Assembly: GCA_964499285.1 (NCBI GenBank) | Contig: CAZCLA010000009.1 | Coordinates: forward strand, 1-64,000 | Reading direction: 5' to 3' | DNA from: JAGFIY01 sp964499285 | GTDB lineage: Bacteria; Bacteroidota; Ignavibacteria; Ignavibacteriales; Melioribacteraceae | DNA length: 64,000 nucleotides | In this document: positions 44,919 to 54,304 of the stretch, in pieces | Layout of the letters: each line of letters opens with the position of its first letter | Numbering within the stretch: the stretch's first letter is position 1 | Translations under genes and position numbers: made by a program | The notes under the pieces: model-generated | Seen by the model: only the letters and a program-made list of their open reading frames with translations | Databases searched by the model: none | Told to the model about the DNA's origin: nothing

Positions 44919-45955
44919 TATATTTTTACGGAAGCGAACTCCTTAATTGCTTCAACAAGAAGTTTGTTCTGTTCTTGAGTTCCCAATGTTATTCTTAAGT
45001 GAGAGTTAAGTACCTCTTCATTCATAAACTTTATCGATAGTTTTCTTTCAAGCAGAAATTCTTTTAGCGCTTTTTTTATTTCCGGATTTATTTCTACAAG
45101 AATGAAATTAGCATCCGATTTAAACACGTTGAAATCATCAAGTGCATTTAATTCTTTGTAGAATAATTCTTTGTCCTCATTCATTTTTGATGCAACATCT
45201 TTATAATATTGCGGAGAATTCAACGCAGCAATTGCTATCTCTTCGGATAATCTGTTGAATCCAAGATAACGCTGGGTGAATTTTGTCAACTCGGGAAATT
45301 CCTTTCCCTGCACAGCATAACCTATTCTTAAGCCTGCTAATGCAAAATATTTTGAAAAAGTTCTAACAACAACAAGCCGATCAAATTTATTGAGAAGATT
45401 GTTGACATACTTATGATCATCTTCGAAAACATAAGCTTCGTCGAGCACAACAATTGTGTTTTTTGTTGCTTCAAGTACTTGGTTCAAATCATCTTTTGAA
45501 ATTGAATTTCCTGTCGGGTTGTTTGGCGAGCTGATGAAAATTATCTTCGGCTTTTCTTGTTCATATATTTTTAACAGAGCATCAACATCGTAATAAAAAT
45601 CGTCTTTTCCTTTTATAAGTGGATATTCAACATTCTTTCCACCCACTTCGTCCGCAATTTTTTTATAATACCACCAGGAGTAAGAAGGTATCATAAGCTT
45701 TTCATCTTTGCCGAGATAACATTGCACAATTTGTTTTAACAAATCTTCTGCACCGTATCCCAGAGCTACACGTGATTCGTCTATATCAAAATCTTTCGCA
45801 ATTCTTTCTGATAGAATGCTCTTAACCCCTCTTTCAAAGGCTTTTGTGTACCAGCTTAATAAAGTAAGGTCGGCACCTTTTAAAACCTCGTAGCAAGCAG
45901 GAGCGGGACCGTAATTATTCTCGTTCCTGTCGAGGTAAATCATATTTTCTGACAT
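44918..45955 (-). CDS. HisC/CobD-like PLP aminotransferase or decarboxylase
   Basis: 345-residue fold-type I PLP enzyme. The PLP-site motifs are 'SSPNNPTGNSIS', 'VLDEAYVFE' and the lysine loop 'VVRTFSKYFALAGLRIGYAV'. It looks like histidinol-phosphate aminotransferase, but it is followed by a CDP-alcohol transferase and a cytidylyltransferase, not by his genes. CobD-type relatives decarboxylate phosphothreonine or phosphoserine, which would give a phospho-amino-alcohol for the next enzymes. That reading is inference. Confidence 0.75.
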   Translation of the reverse strand: MSENMIYLDRNENNYGPAPACYEVLKGADLTLLSWYTKAFERGVKSILSERIAKDFDIDESRVALGYGAEDLLKQIVQCYLGKDEKLMIPSYSWWYYKKIADEVGGKNVEYPLIKGKDDFYYDVDALLKIYEQEKPKIIFISSPNNPTGNSISKDDLNQVLEATKNTIVVLDEAYVFEDDHKYVNNLLNKFDRLVVVRTFSKYFALAGLRIGYAVQGKEFPELTKFTQRYLGFNRLSEEIAIAALNSPQYYKDVASKMNEDKELFYKELNALDDFNVFKSDANFILVEINPEIKKALKEFLLERKLSIKFMNEEVLNSHLRITLGTQEQNKLLVEAIKEFASVKI

Positions 45956-45972
45956 GTCTCTCTCTCGATTTT

Positions 45973-46000
45973 AAAAAAAGAAAGCATCATATGATGCCTT
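45973..46000 (-). terminator. Rho-independent terminator after the LysE-type gene
   Basis: On the minus strand AAGGCATCATATGATGCTTT is followed by CTTTTTTT. The perfect 14-bp palindrome GCATCATATGATGC is at 45984-45997. It lies between the LysE gene stop (46065) and the aminotransferase start (45955), separating the two transcripts. Confidence 0.7.
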
Positions 46001-46064
46001 GTTAAGTTTTAAATAGTATACAAATATAGCAATTACTTATCTCAGCGTAAAGATAGTTAAAAAC

Positions 46065-46859
46065 TTATAAAAGTATTATTGCTTGGTATATCAAGTATAA
46101 TGCAATTCCGATAAGACAAACCCCCAAAAATTGAATCAATTTATTAAGAAATTTGAGGTTCAATCGACCACGGTGTTTGACAACTAATTTAGAAAGCAGT
46201 GTCAGCCAAAAATAACTTCCCACTGCAACCGTAAACGCATAGACTAAACCTAAAAATATCGAAAATGCTCCACTGCTTTCATTCGTATCCGGATCATCAT
46301 TTAATTTTATGTTGGGATCATTGAAGGATTGAAACTCGATTTCGGTCATTTCAGAAATTTGCTGAACATTTTCGTTTACGATTAGATCTAATCCGCCGGT
46401 ATTAAGATTAACAGATGATGCAAAAGAAAAAAGTAAGAATGAGGAAGTCAACCAGCCGAGAAATAAGGAAGGATTAGTTATGTTAATAAGCAATCCTGTT
46501 CGAAGTCCGCCTTTATCCAGCAAAATATCTTTGGGGAGTTCTTTCCTCTTTATTGCTTTTAGATCTAGTTTTGTTTTGATTACTTTTATTCCGACATAAA
46601 GCAGGAATGCCGAACCGCCGAGAAGTAAAAATGGGATGAAGGATTTGTAAGTTTCGTATAATTGAGTTATTCCATAGATGGCGATAAATACATAAAAAAG
46701 CTCAACAATTGCGGCTCCGAGAGAAAGTCTTAAACAATATCTCAGTCTTCCATTTAATGCTTTCGAAATTAGAAGAATGCTTATAGGTCCTGCAACCGGA
46801 ATCGAAAAAACAAATCCGGCAACTAACCCCAGAATCGCTACTGTTAAAAAACTTTCCAA
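46065..46859 (-). CDS. LysE-family exporter
   Basis: 264 residues with six membrane helices. The N-terminal 'FVFSIPVAGPISILLISKALNGR' is the LysE/RhtB signature (PGP-type loop). A 55-residue hydrophilic loop between helices four and five (about 155-195) is longer than usual. Translation appears to begin at a TTG at 46859, six bases after the cytochrome c stop, so it depends on coupling. Members export amino acids or related small molecules. Confidence 0.75.
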   Translation of the reverse strand: MESFLTVAILGLVAGFVFSIPVAGPISILLISKALNGRLRYCLRLSLGAAIVELFYVFIAIYGITQLYETYKSFIPFLLLGGSAFLLYVGIKVIKTKLDLKAIKRKELPKDILLDKGGLRTGLLINITNPSLFLGWLTSSFLLFSFASSVNLNTGGLDLIVNENVQQISEMTEIEFQSFNDPNIKLNDDPDTNESSGAFSIFLGLVYAFTVAVGSYFWLTLLSKLVVKHRGRLNLKFLNKLIQFLGVCLIGIALYLIYQAIILL

Positions 46860-46865
46860 AACAAT

Positions 46866-47291
46866 TTAATTCTCTAACGAAAGAATGTAATCAGCAATTG
46901 CGCCAAGTTCTTTTACGTCAACCGTCTCATATGCAGGCATTATAACATTCGGAAACTGTTTTTTGTAATCGATAAATCTTTGATCGTTGCCGTAGGAAGA
47001 GGGATTTCTTAAATAATTTATAAGTTCTGTGCGGTTCCAATGATCTTTTACATTAACAAGCGATGGAGCCTGCCTTGTACCCCTAAGATCTACTCCATGG
47101 CAGCTTGAACAACCGATTCTTTGTGCTAATGTTAATCCGTCAAGTTCAGATGCGGATTGTGTCTGCTCCTCACCGCCATAAAAATCGAAATCAAAATCAC
47201 TTGAAGCATCTTCTTTTGTCAAACGCGAAATTGCAAAAAGAATAACAAAAAGAAACAAAAAAGCCGCCACCCATTTTTGAGCATTTGTCAT
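46866..47291 (-). CDS. Membrane-anchored monohaem cytochrome c
   Basis: 141 residues. A membrane helix (about 6-22) anchors it. The haem site is CSSCH (Cys61-His65) and the likely axial methionine is in 'NVIMPAY'. An acidic linker separates anchor and haem domain. It is a class I cytochrome, exposed to the periplasm and able to shuttle electrons. It lies between the amidase gene and LysE gene on the same strand; no oxidase is nearby. Confidence 0.85.
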   Translation of the reverse strand: MTNAQKWVAAFLFLFVILFAISRLTKEDASSDFDFDFYGGEEQTQSASELDGLTLAQRIGCSSCHGVDLRGTRQAPSLVNVKDHWNRTELINYLRNPSSYGNDQRFIDYKKQFPNVIMPAYETVDVKELGAIADYILSLEN

Positions 47292-47357
47292 AAATAAATT
47301 TCCTTTCTTTCAGAAATAAAGAGAATAAAGTTACTGCGAGGAATAGAGAAATACAAA

Positions 47358-48968
47358 CTATCCGCCGGTGTTCTCGAACTCTTGATTGTAGTAGTTTCTG
47401 TACTCGACCAAAGAATTATATATCGATTCAGCAACAGCAGTTTGACCGGAGCTGCTTTTCAAATATGCTTCATCTTGCTTGTTTGAGATATAACCGGATT
47501 CTACTAACACGCCAGGCATTGAAGCTCCTACGAGCACATAGAAACCGGCTTGCCTAATTCCCCTTGCAGGAATCCCGACACTTCTATGCCAATCGTTAAA
47601 AAGCAGTTCGGAGAATTTTTCCGAAAATCGCATATACTGTGAATGAGCCATACTTACGAGTATAAAGTTTTCATCTGTTAACTCTTGGTACCGATCGGGA
47701 TTTTCTTCGAAGCGGATAACACTGTTTTCAAACTCTGCGATTTCAATAGCTTTTTTGGTTCTTCCCGGTCTCAACAGGTAAACCTCAAACCCTCTTACGC
47801 CATCACTACCCTTTCCAAGCGAATTACAGTGAATTGAAATAAATAATTTTCCGTTGTTCTCGTTAGCGATTTTTCCACGTTTGTAAAGTTCAACGAAAGT
47901 ATCATCATCCCGTGTATATACAACTTTTACGTCAGACATATTCTGTTCTATCATTTTACCGAGTTTCAAAGCAATTGCTAGATTGATGTCTTTCTCTCTA
48001 ACTCCGGTTATTCCTATTGCTCCGGGATCCTTTCCCCCGTGTCCCGCATCTATAACCACAACATCGAACTCCCATTTTTTCATATTATCTACTACAGGAT
48101 TTTCAGTACGTTCGAATTTTTTATTGTGAATAGTAATCAATATATCATTATTGTCGATATCCAAAAATGTTTCGTGAGAGGAATATCCTTCTTTAAGTTT
48201 GAACTCAAGCTGCGAGTTACCCGCTATATCCTTAAACTCAACAGTCCTTACCAAACCTGCTGTTTTTGTGCTTTTAATATTCTGAAGATCAAACGTTACG
48301 CCAGTAAGATAAAGATATAGTTTCCCGTCCTTTATTGAACTTCGCGGTTGCTTGGTGATTTTCTTCTGAGATTTTAAACGGATAAGAGTTCCGTTTGATT
48401 TTTCATCTATGGTCAAATCATAAATATCATAAGGGGAATTTACAGTTTCCTTTGCAACAAGAGGCGGCCGGTATCCACTTTCTGCATCTATATCTTCGAC
48501 TCCGACCACGACAGGCGGAGAAACTGTTCCCCCGAAAACATCTATGTGCTTTTTGCCGGAATCGAAAACAATTTTTCCTCCCATTGCTCGTTCAAGAAGA
48601 TTTGATGTATATTGAATCGGGATGAAAACATCGCTTCCGATATAAAGAGTCGATAATGGAATCTGAAGTATCTCCTGCAAATTATCCTTTCTTGAAATCA
48701 AAACAGCAAATTGATTTGCTGCGGTAAATTTTAGGTTGTAATCTGTAAATTTTAGTTCGACTTTCGCCGATTTAGAATTCAAATAATGATTTGCATTTAA
48801 AGCCGAAGCCAGTTCAATGGCTGAAACATACACAATGTTCTTTCTTGCTACGTATGAAACTTGCGATTCCTTTCCACCGTTTTTAACCGAAAGCTTCAAC
48901 ATCCGCTGCGGATAAATATTAACCGTTAGAATACAAATTATAATTATGTAGAGAATACTTTTTATCAT
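47358..48968 (-). CDS. N-acetylmuramoyl-L-alanine amidase (AmiC type)
   Basis: 536 residues. A signal peptide (about 1-20) is followed by a copper-amine-oxidase-N-like domain (about 25-145), an AMIN-like domain (about 175-280) and an Amidase_3 catalytic domain (about 305-530). Zinc ligands are visible in 'VVIDAGHGGKDPG', 'GVREKDINL' and 'ISIHCNSLG', and the catalytic Glu in 'GVLVESGYISN'. It cleaves the lactyl bond of peptidoglycan during daughter-cell separation. The next gene downstream is the cytochrome c. Confidence 0.9.
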   Translation of the reverse strand: MIKSILYIIIICILTVNIYPQRMLKLSVKNGGKESQVSYVARKNIVYVSAIELASALNANHYLNSKSAKVELKFTDYNLKFTAANQFAVLISRKDNLQEILQIPLSTLYIGSDVFIPIQYTSNLLERAMGGKIVFDSGKKHIDVFGGTVSPPVVVGVEDIDAESGYRPPLVAKETVNSPYDIYDLTIDEKSNGTLIRLKSQKKITKQPRSSIKDGKLYLYLTGVTFDLQNIKSTKTAGLVRTVEFKDIAGNSQLEFKLKEGYSSHETFLDIDNNDILITIHNKKFERTENPVVDNMKKWEFDVVVIDAGHGGKDPGAIGITGVREKDINLAIALKLGKMIEQNMSDVKVVYTRDDDTFVELYKRGKIANENNGKLFISIHCNSLGKGSDGVRGFEVYLLRPGRTKKAIEIAEFENSVIRFEENPDRYQELTDENFILVSMAHSQYMRFSEKFSELLFNDWHRSVGIPARGIRQAGFYVLVGASMPGVLVESGYISNKQDEAYLKSSSGQTAVAESIYNSLVEYRNYYNQEFENTGG

Positions 48969-48980
48969 TTTAGAATACTA

Positions 48981-49568
48981 TTATCCAATAAACGGAAGAA
49001 TAAAACCGGACTTTTTCTTGTACCTCACAAATTCATCGTCGAAATGTTTAGCCAATATTCTTTCCTCTTCTTTTGCTCTTAATAGAAATAAAGGAAGTTC
49101 AACAAATATTACCAAAGGCAGCGCGATGTAACTCATCAATGCAATTGCCGCCCCAATATCCGCAAGTATTTGGCTTAAATATTGCGGATGTCGAATAAAT
49201 GAATATAATCCACTAGTGTGAAGTTCATGATCTTTTAAAATAAGAATTTCTTGGGAGTAATTGTTTCCCAACTGTTTAAATGATAGCACTTGCAGAAATG
49301 AAAAACCGATAAAAACTATTAGTCCTATAATTCTATATAGCTCCTCGTTTTCAAAAGGTGTGTTTTCAAATGTGCCAAGTTTAAAAACGCCAAGGATTAG
49401 TATTATCAAAATCACTGCCGAAACATTGGGCGGCACTTTTTGCAGATATGTCTTTGGTCTGTTTGCAACTTTTGTGAGAGATTTTTTCAGTCCACCCTTT
49501 GCACCCGAATAATTTGCGGTCATAGCAAAGAGCATCGTGATGCCGACCAATATATTAATAGGATCCAT
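48981..49568 (-). CDS. ICMT/phospholipid-methyltransferase-like membrane protein
   Basis: 195 residues with about five membrane helices. The C-terminal 'LYSFIRHPQYLSQIL' and 'RAKEEERILAKHF' are the paired motifs of the isoprenylcysteine carboxyl methyltransferase/PEMT family that bind SAM and the substrate head. Bacterial members often lack a defined substrate. The stop lies 12 bases before the amidase start on the same strand, so the genes may be co-transcribed. Confidence 0.75.
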   Translation of the reverse strand: MDPINILVGITMLFAMTANYSGAKGGLKKSLTKVANRPKTYLQKVPPNVSAVILIILILGVFKLGTFENTPFENEELYRIIGLIVFIGFSFLQVLSFKQLGNNYSQEILILKDHELHTSGLYSFIRHPQYLSQILADIGAAIALMSYIALPLVIFVELPLFLLRAKEEERILAKHFDDEFVRYKKKSGFILPFIG

Positions 49569-49663
49569 ATTTTACCGATTCAATTTATTGTATAAATATA
49601 ACAACTCACAAATAATTTTGTTTTAAATAATATTAAAGTAACTTCCCAATAAATTTTTGTAAA

Positions 49664-50182
49664 ATGCTGCGTTATAAATTTCAAAAACATATTAATAAGT
49701 TTTATAATCGAATAAAACTGAATGAAGAATATAAATTATCTGCTGATTCAATTGTTTTAAACGGAATTTCAAGGTCAATTCAGCTTGATAGATATTCTTG
49801 TGCGGCACAGGCGGTCAAGTCAATATTAGATTTCTACCACAAAAGCTTAAGTATTCCGGAAATAATAAAACTGCTGGGAACGGATTCAAAAGAGGGAACA
49901 GATACTGATCCGATTCTAAATTTATTTCGGCAATTAGGATTTGATTTTACAATTGAAGAGAACGCCGACTTAAATACAATTAGAACTTACCTCACACAGA
50001 AAATTCCGCTATTAATTACTGTTGATGATTGGGAACATTGGGTTGTTATTTACGGCATCTCTAGAGATAAGGTTTTCATAATTGACTCACATCCGCTGGT
50101 TTTTAAGTCCGGAATTTCTATAAATAAATTTATCGATAGATGGGACGATAAATGGATTTGCGGAGTTTTTCCAATACAATAA
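49664..50182 (+). CDS. C39-like papain-fold peptidase domain protein
   Basis: 172 residues. The C39-like catalytic set can be read as 'QLDRYSCAAQAVKSIL' (Gln, Cys about 46), 'DDWEHWVVIYGI' (His) and 'FIIDSHP' (Asp). No leader-peptide transporter is fused or adjacent, so it is not a bacteriocin exporter; such stand-alone domains cleave or bind short peptides. No signal peptide. It is divergent from the ICMT-like gene. Confidence 0.7.
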   Translation: MLRYKFQKHINKFYNRIKLNEEYKLSADSIVLNGISRSIQLDRYSCAAQAVKSILDFYHKSLSIPEIIKLLGTDSKEGTDTDPILNLFRQLGFDFTIEENADLNTIRTYLTQKIPLLITVDDWEHWVVIYGISRDKVFIIDSHPLVFKSGISINKFIDRWDDKWICGVFPIQ

Positions 50183-50207
50183 AATATTTCCATAAAAACG
50201 ATTATTT

Positions 50208-50822
50208 TTAATCACCTCCGTAAACTTCTTCGTAATCCTTAACAGCAGCATTTATAACTTTAAAGGCTTCATCCTTTCCGTAAATTCTTTCGATAGAAAA
50301 TTTATTTTCTTCCCCGGGAATTAGTTTATATGTCAAGAAGTAATGACGGATTCTTTCAACAAGCACGGATGGAAGATCTGAAATATTGTTTGTATCGCCG
50401 TAAATGTTATCGTTCGCCAAAACAGCAATAATTTTATCATCAGCTTCGCCATGATCGGTCCCCTGCAAACCGCCTACAACTTTTGCTCTCACAATTATTT
50501 CTCCGCGAGCAATGGGGCGTTCGCTTATTACGCAGATATCAAGCGGATCCCCGTCCCCTCGTTCGGCTTTTTTGTTTAGTTCGCCTGTCCTTTCTCCACA
50601 GTAAGTGCGTGGAATAAATCCGTAAAGTGCCGGTGGATGAGAGGAACTTCTTTGCGGACGATCGACATGCACATAACCGGTTTTTTTATCGACTTCATAT
50701 TTAACAAGATCGAAAGGAGTCATCTCAATATATGCATTAACGATTTCGGGAATTTTTTCTCCTGTTTTCAATCCATGCCATGGATGGGGGCGCCATCTGT
50801 AGAACGATTTTGGGAACGACAT
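50208..50822 (-). CDS. ppa: Inorganic pyrophosphatase, family I
   Basis: 204 residues. The metal-binding motif 'GDGDPLDICVI' (about 89-99), 'YGFIPRTYCG' and 'ADDKIIAVLAND' mark a soluble family I pyrophosphatase, which hydrolyses pyrophosphate and drives biosynthesis. The N-terminus 'RWRPHPWHGL' is the form seen in the longer bacterial and eukaryotic-like subgroup. It faces the C39-like gene tail to tail, 25 bp apart. Confidence 0.88.
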   Translation of the reverse strand: MSFPKSFYRWRPHPWHGLKTGEKIPEIVNAYIEMTPFDLVKYEVDKKTGYVHVDRPQRSSSHPPALYGFIPRTYCGERTGELNKKAERGDGDPLDICVISERPIARGEIIVRAKVVGGLQGTDHGEADDKIIAVLANDNIYGDTNNISDLPSVLVERIRHYFLTYKLIPGEENKFSIERIYGKDEAFKVINAAVKDYEEVYGGD

Positions 50823-50923
50823 TTTTATCTCTCCTTATTCTCTTCCAAAGTTACGAAAAGTTAAAATTAGTTATAGAGGCAAGAACAAATAAAAAGTTTG
50901 CCACTATTGATTCAAGTGTAATC

Positions 50924-51730
50924 TTATAGTTTTGCACCACAATATTTACAATATACTGCATCCGCATCGTGTCCCTCAGCACTGCATTCCGGACAAGCTT
51001 GTGTAGAAATGCGCTTAATTTCTCTTTTAGCAATCTCGGTCGTAACAATGCCTGTCGGCACTGCAATAATTGCGTAACCCATTATCATAATAATTGACGC
51101 CAGTACTTGTCCGATATTTGTTTGAGGAGAAAGATCTCCGTATCCAACAGTAGTTAAAGTAACGATTGCCCAATAAATACTTCGGGGAATGCTAGTAAAA
51201 CCATTTTCCGTCCCTTCTATCAAATACATCATTGAGCCGAATATTATAACAAGAGTTGAAACAGTCATCAAAAAAACTACGATTTTTGTTCGGCTGGCGG
51301 ATAGCGCTTCTTTTAAAATCATCGCAGCTTTGAGAAAACGGATTAGCTTCAGAACCCTAAAAATTCTCAGCACACGCAGTACACGAATAACCAATAATAA
51401 CTGGCTGCCTGGTAAAAATAAACTTAAGTAAGTCGGAAGTATCGCTAGAAGATCGATTATTCCGAAGAAACTTGAAACATATTTGTATGGTTTTTTTACG
51501 GAATAGAGTCTGAACAAATATTCGATTGTAAACACTATTGTAAAAAACCATTCTAGCGACCAAAACAGTTCACCGTATTTTTCATTGTAAATTGACACAC
51601 TATCAAACAAAACAACAACTACTGATATTAAAATTAGTGCGATAAGCAGAATATCAAACACTTTTCCGGATTTTGTATCAGCCTCGAAAATTATTGTATG
51701 AATCTTGGATTTAAGTTTGTTTTCAGACAT
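50924..51730 (-). CDS. Voltage-gated potassium channel with zinc-ribbon tail
   Basis: 268 residues from the ATG at 51730 (the open frame extends to a TTG at 51748). There are six membrane helices. S4 carries regularly spaced arginines ('VIRVLRVLRIFRVLKLIRF'), and the pore has the selectivity filter 'TVGYGD' before S6. The C-terminus holds four cysteines in two CxxC pairs ('CPECSAEGHDADAVYCKYCG'), a zinc ribbon that could assist assembly or redox gating. This is a Kv-type channel for K+ passage. Confidence 0.88.
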   Translation of the reverse strand: MSENKLKSKIHTIIFEADTKSGKVFDILLIALILISVVVVLFDSVSIYNEKYGELFWSLEWFFTIVFTIEYLFRLYSVKKPYKYVSSFFGIIDLLAILPTYLSLFLPGSQLLLVIRVLRVLRIFRVLKLIRFLKAAMILKEALSASRTKIVVFLMTVSTLVIIFGSMMYLIEGTENGFTSIPRSIYWAIVTLTTVGYGDLSPQTNIGQVLASIIMIMGYAIIAVPTGIVTTEIAKREIKRISTQACPECSAEGHDADAVYCKYCGAKL

Positions 51731-51878
51731 AGCATATCTTAATTTCAATTAATATTTTCTTTCATTTAACTTACAAAATTCCGGAACATTTGATTGAAGC
51801 ATTTTTGTTTGAAGGAAAACTTCATTTCTTTTATCTCGTTTGGGAAAAACATATATTAAATAATAAAACAAATTATGT

Positions 51879-52334
51879 ATGAGTAGAGAATTATTATACC
51901 AATATTTTTCCGATGACGATTTTCTTAGGATCTCGGATATGATCAAACAAGCTGAACTTAAAACATCGGGAGAAATCCGTGTTTCGGTTAAAGAAAGCAA
52001 ACCGCCTATGAAATCAAAGAAATCGATTAAAGATCTTGCAGAAGAAGAATTTTATACTCTTAGAATGGACAAAACCCGCGATAAAACCGGAATTTTACTG
52101 TACATATCACTTAAAGAAAAAGCATTTCAAATACTTGCCGATAAAGGTATAAATCAGAAGGTTAAACCGAATACATGGGATGAGTTAAAAGAACAGCTTC
52201 AGAAAAATTTTGCGGACGGAAAGTTTGCCGACGGAATTATTAATACAGTTGAAACGATGGGAGAAATTCTTTCTGAGCACTTCCCAATCAAAAACGATGA
52301 CAAAAACGAATTAAGTAATAAGGTTGAGTTCTAG
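51879..52334 (+). CDS. Soluble TPM-domain protein
   Basis: 151 residues of the TPM (TLP18.3/Psb32/MOLO-1) fold: 'TSGEIRVSV', 'KTGILLYISLKEKAFQILADKGIN' and 'FADGIINTVETMGEIL'. Unlike many relatives it has neither signal peptide nor membrane helices, so it is cytosolic. Function in bacteria is unsettled. Its stop codon overlaps that of the convergent aldo-keto reductase within CTAG. Confidence 0.75.
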   Translation: MSRELLYQYFSDDDFLRISDMIKQAELKTSGEIRVSVKESKPPMKSKKSIKDLAEEEFYTLRMDKTRDKTGILLYISLKEKAFQILADKGINQKVKPNTWDELKEQLQKNFADGKFADGIINTVETMGEILSEHFPIKNDDKNELSNKVEF

Positions 52335-53320
52335 CTTAAAATTTCGTCAATTCTTCTAATCTCATCTCCGGTGAAAGATAAATTATCTTTAACTTTTATT
52401 AACTCGAAAATTTGTTCGATTCTACTTGCACCAATAAGAGCCGATGTAATACCTTCGTGCCTAAGTACCCAAGAAATCGCCATCTGCGCTAAAGATTGTT
52501 CTCTCGATAAGGCAATCTCGTTAAGCCGTTTTACTTTCTCGATAACGTCGTTTGTTATTTCCTCGCGGCTTAGAAATCCCCAATCTTTTGCCGCACGAGA
52601 ATCTTCAGGTATTCCTTTCAAATATTTATTTGTCAATAATCCCTGTGCAAGTGGTGAAAACACAATTGCGCCCATACCGGTGTGACTAAGTGTATTTAGT
52701 AAATCCTTCTCTATCCACCGATCGAACATGCTGTATTTGGGTTGATGAATTAATAATGGTGTTCCCATCTCCTTCATTATTCTAGCTGCCTCAGCAGTTC
52801 TGTCAGCAGGATAATTTGAGATTCCGGCGTACAGCGCTTTGCCTGCTTTGACTAAAGAGCTTAATGCACTCATCGTTTCTTCCAGCGGCGTGTCGTAATC
52901 GGGGCGATGGTGATAAAAAATATCTACATAATCCACTCCCATTCGTTTAAGACTTTGATCGCAGCTTGCAATTAAATATTTCCTCGATCCGAAATCTCCG
53001 TAAGGTCCATACCACATAAAATAACCGGCTTTACTCGATATTATAATATGATCACGATAAGGATGAAGATCCTTCTTTAAAATCTTTCCGAAGTTCTCCT
53101 CTGCCGATCCGGGCGGAGGACCATAATTGTTCGCGAGATCAAAATGTGTTATACCGTTGTCAAATGCTATTAATACCATTTTGCGTGCATTTTCAAACAC
53201 ATCAACTCCGCCGAAATTATGCCAAAGTCCAAGTGAAATTAACGGCAATTTTATTCCGCTTTTACCGCATCTACGGTATGGAAGAATTTCGTAACGATTT
53301 TTACTTGCTTTATAAGGCAT
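52331..53320 (-). CDS. Aldo/keto reductase, YghZ/Kv-beta-like
   Basis: 329-residue TIM-barrel oxidoreductase. Catalytic residues are visible: Asp and Tyr in 'FDLANNYGPPPGSAEENFG', Lys in 'IISSKAGYFMW' and His in 'IFYHHRPD'. 'SALIGASRIEQI' near the end binds NADPH. Members such as YghZ reduce methylglyoxal and other aldehydes. The Kv-beta resemblance is notable because a Kv-type channel gene is 0.6 kb away, though YghZ-type enzymes are mostly stand-alone. Confidence 0.88.
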   Translation of the reverse strand: MPYKASKNRYEILPYRRCGKSGIKLPLISLGLWHNFGGVDVFENARKMVLIAFDNGITHFDLANNYGPPPGSAEENFGKILKKDLHPYRDHIIISSKAGYFMWYGPYGDFGSRKYLIASCDQSLKRMGVDYVDIFYHHRPDYDTPLEETMSALSSLVKAGKALYAGISNYPADRTAEAARIMKEMGTPLLIHQPKYSMFDRWIEKDLLNTLSHTGMGAIVFSPLAQGLLTNKYLKGIPEDSRAAKDWGFLSREEITNDVIEKVKRLNEIALSREQSLAQMAISWVLRHEGITSALIGASRIEQIFELIKVKDNLSFTGDEIRRIDEILS

Positions 53321-53328
53321 TCTAACTC

Positions 53329-54240
53329 CTACTTAAATTTTGCTGCAAATAATTTTTTTAACGCATCTTTTTGTTGATAAAAAATCCCACCGAGTATACA
53401 TATCAACCCGACAAGAGAGGAAGTCATAAGTTCTTCACCTAGAACGAAAGATAAAAACATGAGTGATAAAAAAGGTGCGAGGTAAGCTAAGGTTGAAGTC
53501 TTAACTTTGTTCTCGCTTAATTCCAAACCTTTCAGCCAAAGGAAAAATGTAATTCCCATTTCAAAAATTCCAATATAAAGTCCTCCCCAAAAATATTCAT
53601 TAAACTTAATATGAAATTCATGAAAAATCATAACGTACAAAAGAGTGAAAATGCTCCCGAAGAAAAATCCAGTAAAAAGTTTCAACTCCACACCGGTTTT
53701 ATTCTTAAGATTTACAATCCAGTACGATGCCCAAATAATTGAACTACCGGCAGCAAGTGATGCACCGAAAATATTATGAAAGTGAAGTTCAAATACACTC
53801 CCTCTTGTAGCAATTATAACAACACCAATAAATGCGAGAATTAATCCAACAACAAGTGGCACAGTAAATTTGTGATTTAAAAATATCACGGAAAAAACCG
53901 ATACAACAATTGGCCAGATATAGTTTAATAGAAATGCTTCCTGCCCGGGCAGAATCGAATATGCCTTGAACAAAACCAGATAGTAAAGGAAAGGATTAAG
54001 CACTCCCGCAACGAGACCAAATTTGATGTTACCGGGATCAAAAAAGTTTTTGATGCTTACTTTATTCGAAAGCAAAAGCACAAAAAACAAAACAAATGCG
54101 CTCACAAACGATGAAATTAAAAGAAGCTGGTAGAACTCCATCCCTTCCAGCGTAAGTTTGGAAGCTGTTGCAATTGTAGACCACAATAAAATTGCAGCCA
54201 GCGAATAAAACAACCCTTTTTTGTTATCTATTTGATTCAT
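53329..54240 (-). CDS. EamA/DMT-superfamily transporter
   Basis: 303 residues with ten membrane helices in two EamA repeats ('LFYSLAAILLWSTIATASKLTLEG' opens the first, 'FGASLAAGSSIIWASYWIV' the second). A proton- or gradient-driven exporter of small metabolites; substrate unknown. The aldo-keto reductase gene follows eight bases downstream, so the pair may form an operon. Confidence 0.85.
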   Translation of the reverse strand: MNQIDNKKGLFYSLAAILLWSTIATASKLTLEGMEFYQLLLISSFVSAFVLFFVLLLSNKVSIKNFFDPGNIKFGLVAGVLNPFLYYLVLFKAYSILPGQEAFLLNYIWPIVVSVFSVIFLNHKFTVPLVVGLILAFIGVVIIATRGSVFELHFHNIFGASLAAGSSIIWASYWIVNLKNKTGVELKLFTGFFFGSIFTLLYVMIFHEFHIKFNEYFWGGLYIGIFEMGITFFLWLKGLELSENKVKTSTLAYLAPFLSLMFLSFVLGEELMTSSLVGLICILGGIFYQQKDALKKLFAAKFK

Positions 54241-54304
54241 TAATAAAAATTTTTTAATTAACAGCCGGAATGTTTTGATATCGGAAAATACAAAATTTTA
54301 TCCC

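Noticed and set aside
44918..45955. Histidine biosynthesis operon
   Set aside because: The HisC-like enzyme is the only possible his gene; its tightly overlapping partners are lipid-type enzymes.
52331..52334. Overlapping stop codons at 52331-52334 and 62073-62076 as attenuator signals
   Set aside because: Convergent genes sharing CTAG or TTAG at their stops are common in compact genomes; no hairpin is present at either place.
50924..53320. Kv channel and Kv-beta-like reductase as a channel complex
   Set aside because: The genes are separated by an opposite-strand TPM gene, and YghZ-type reductases occur widely without channels; adjacency is weak evidence.
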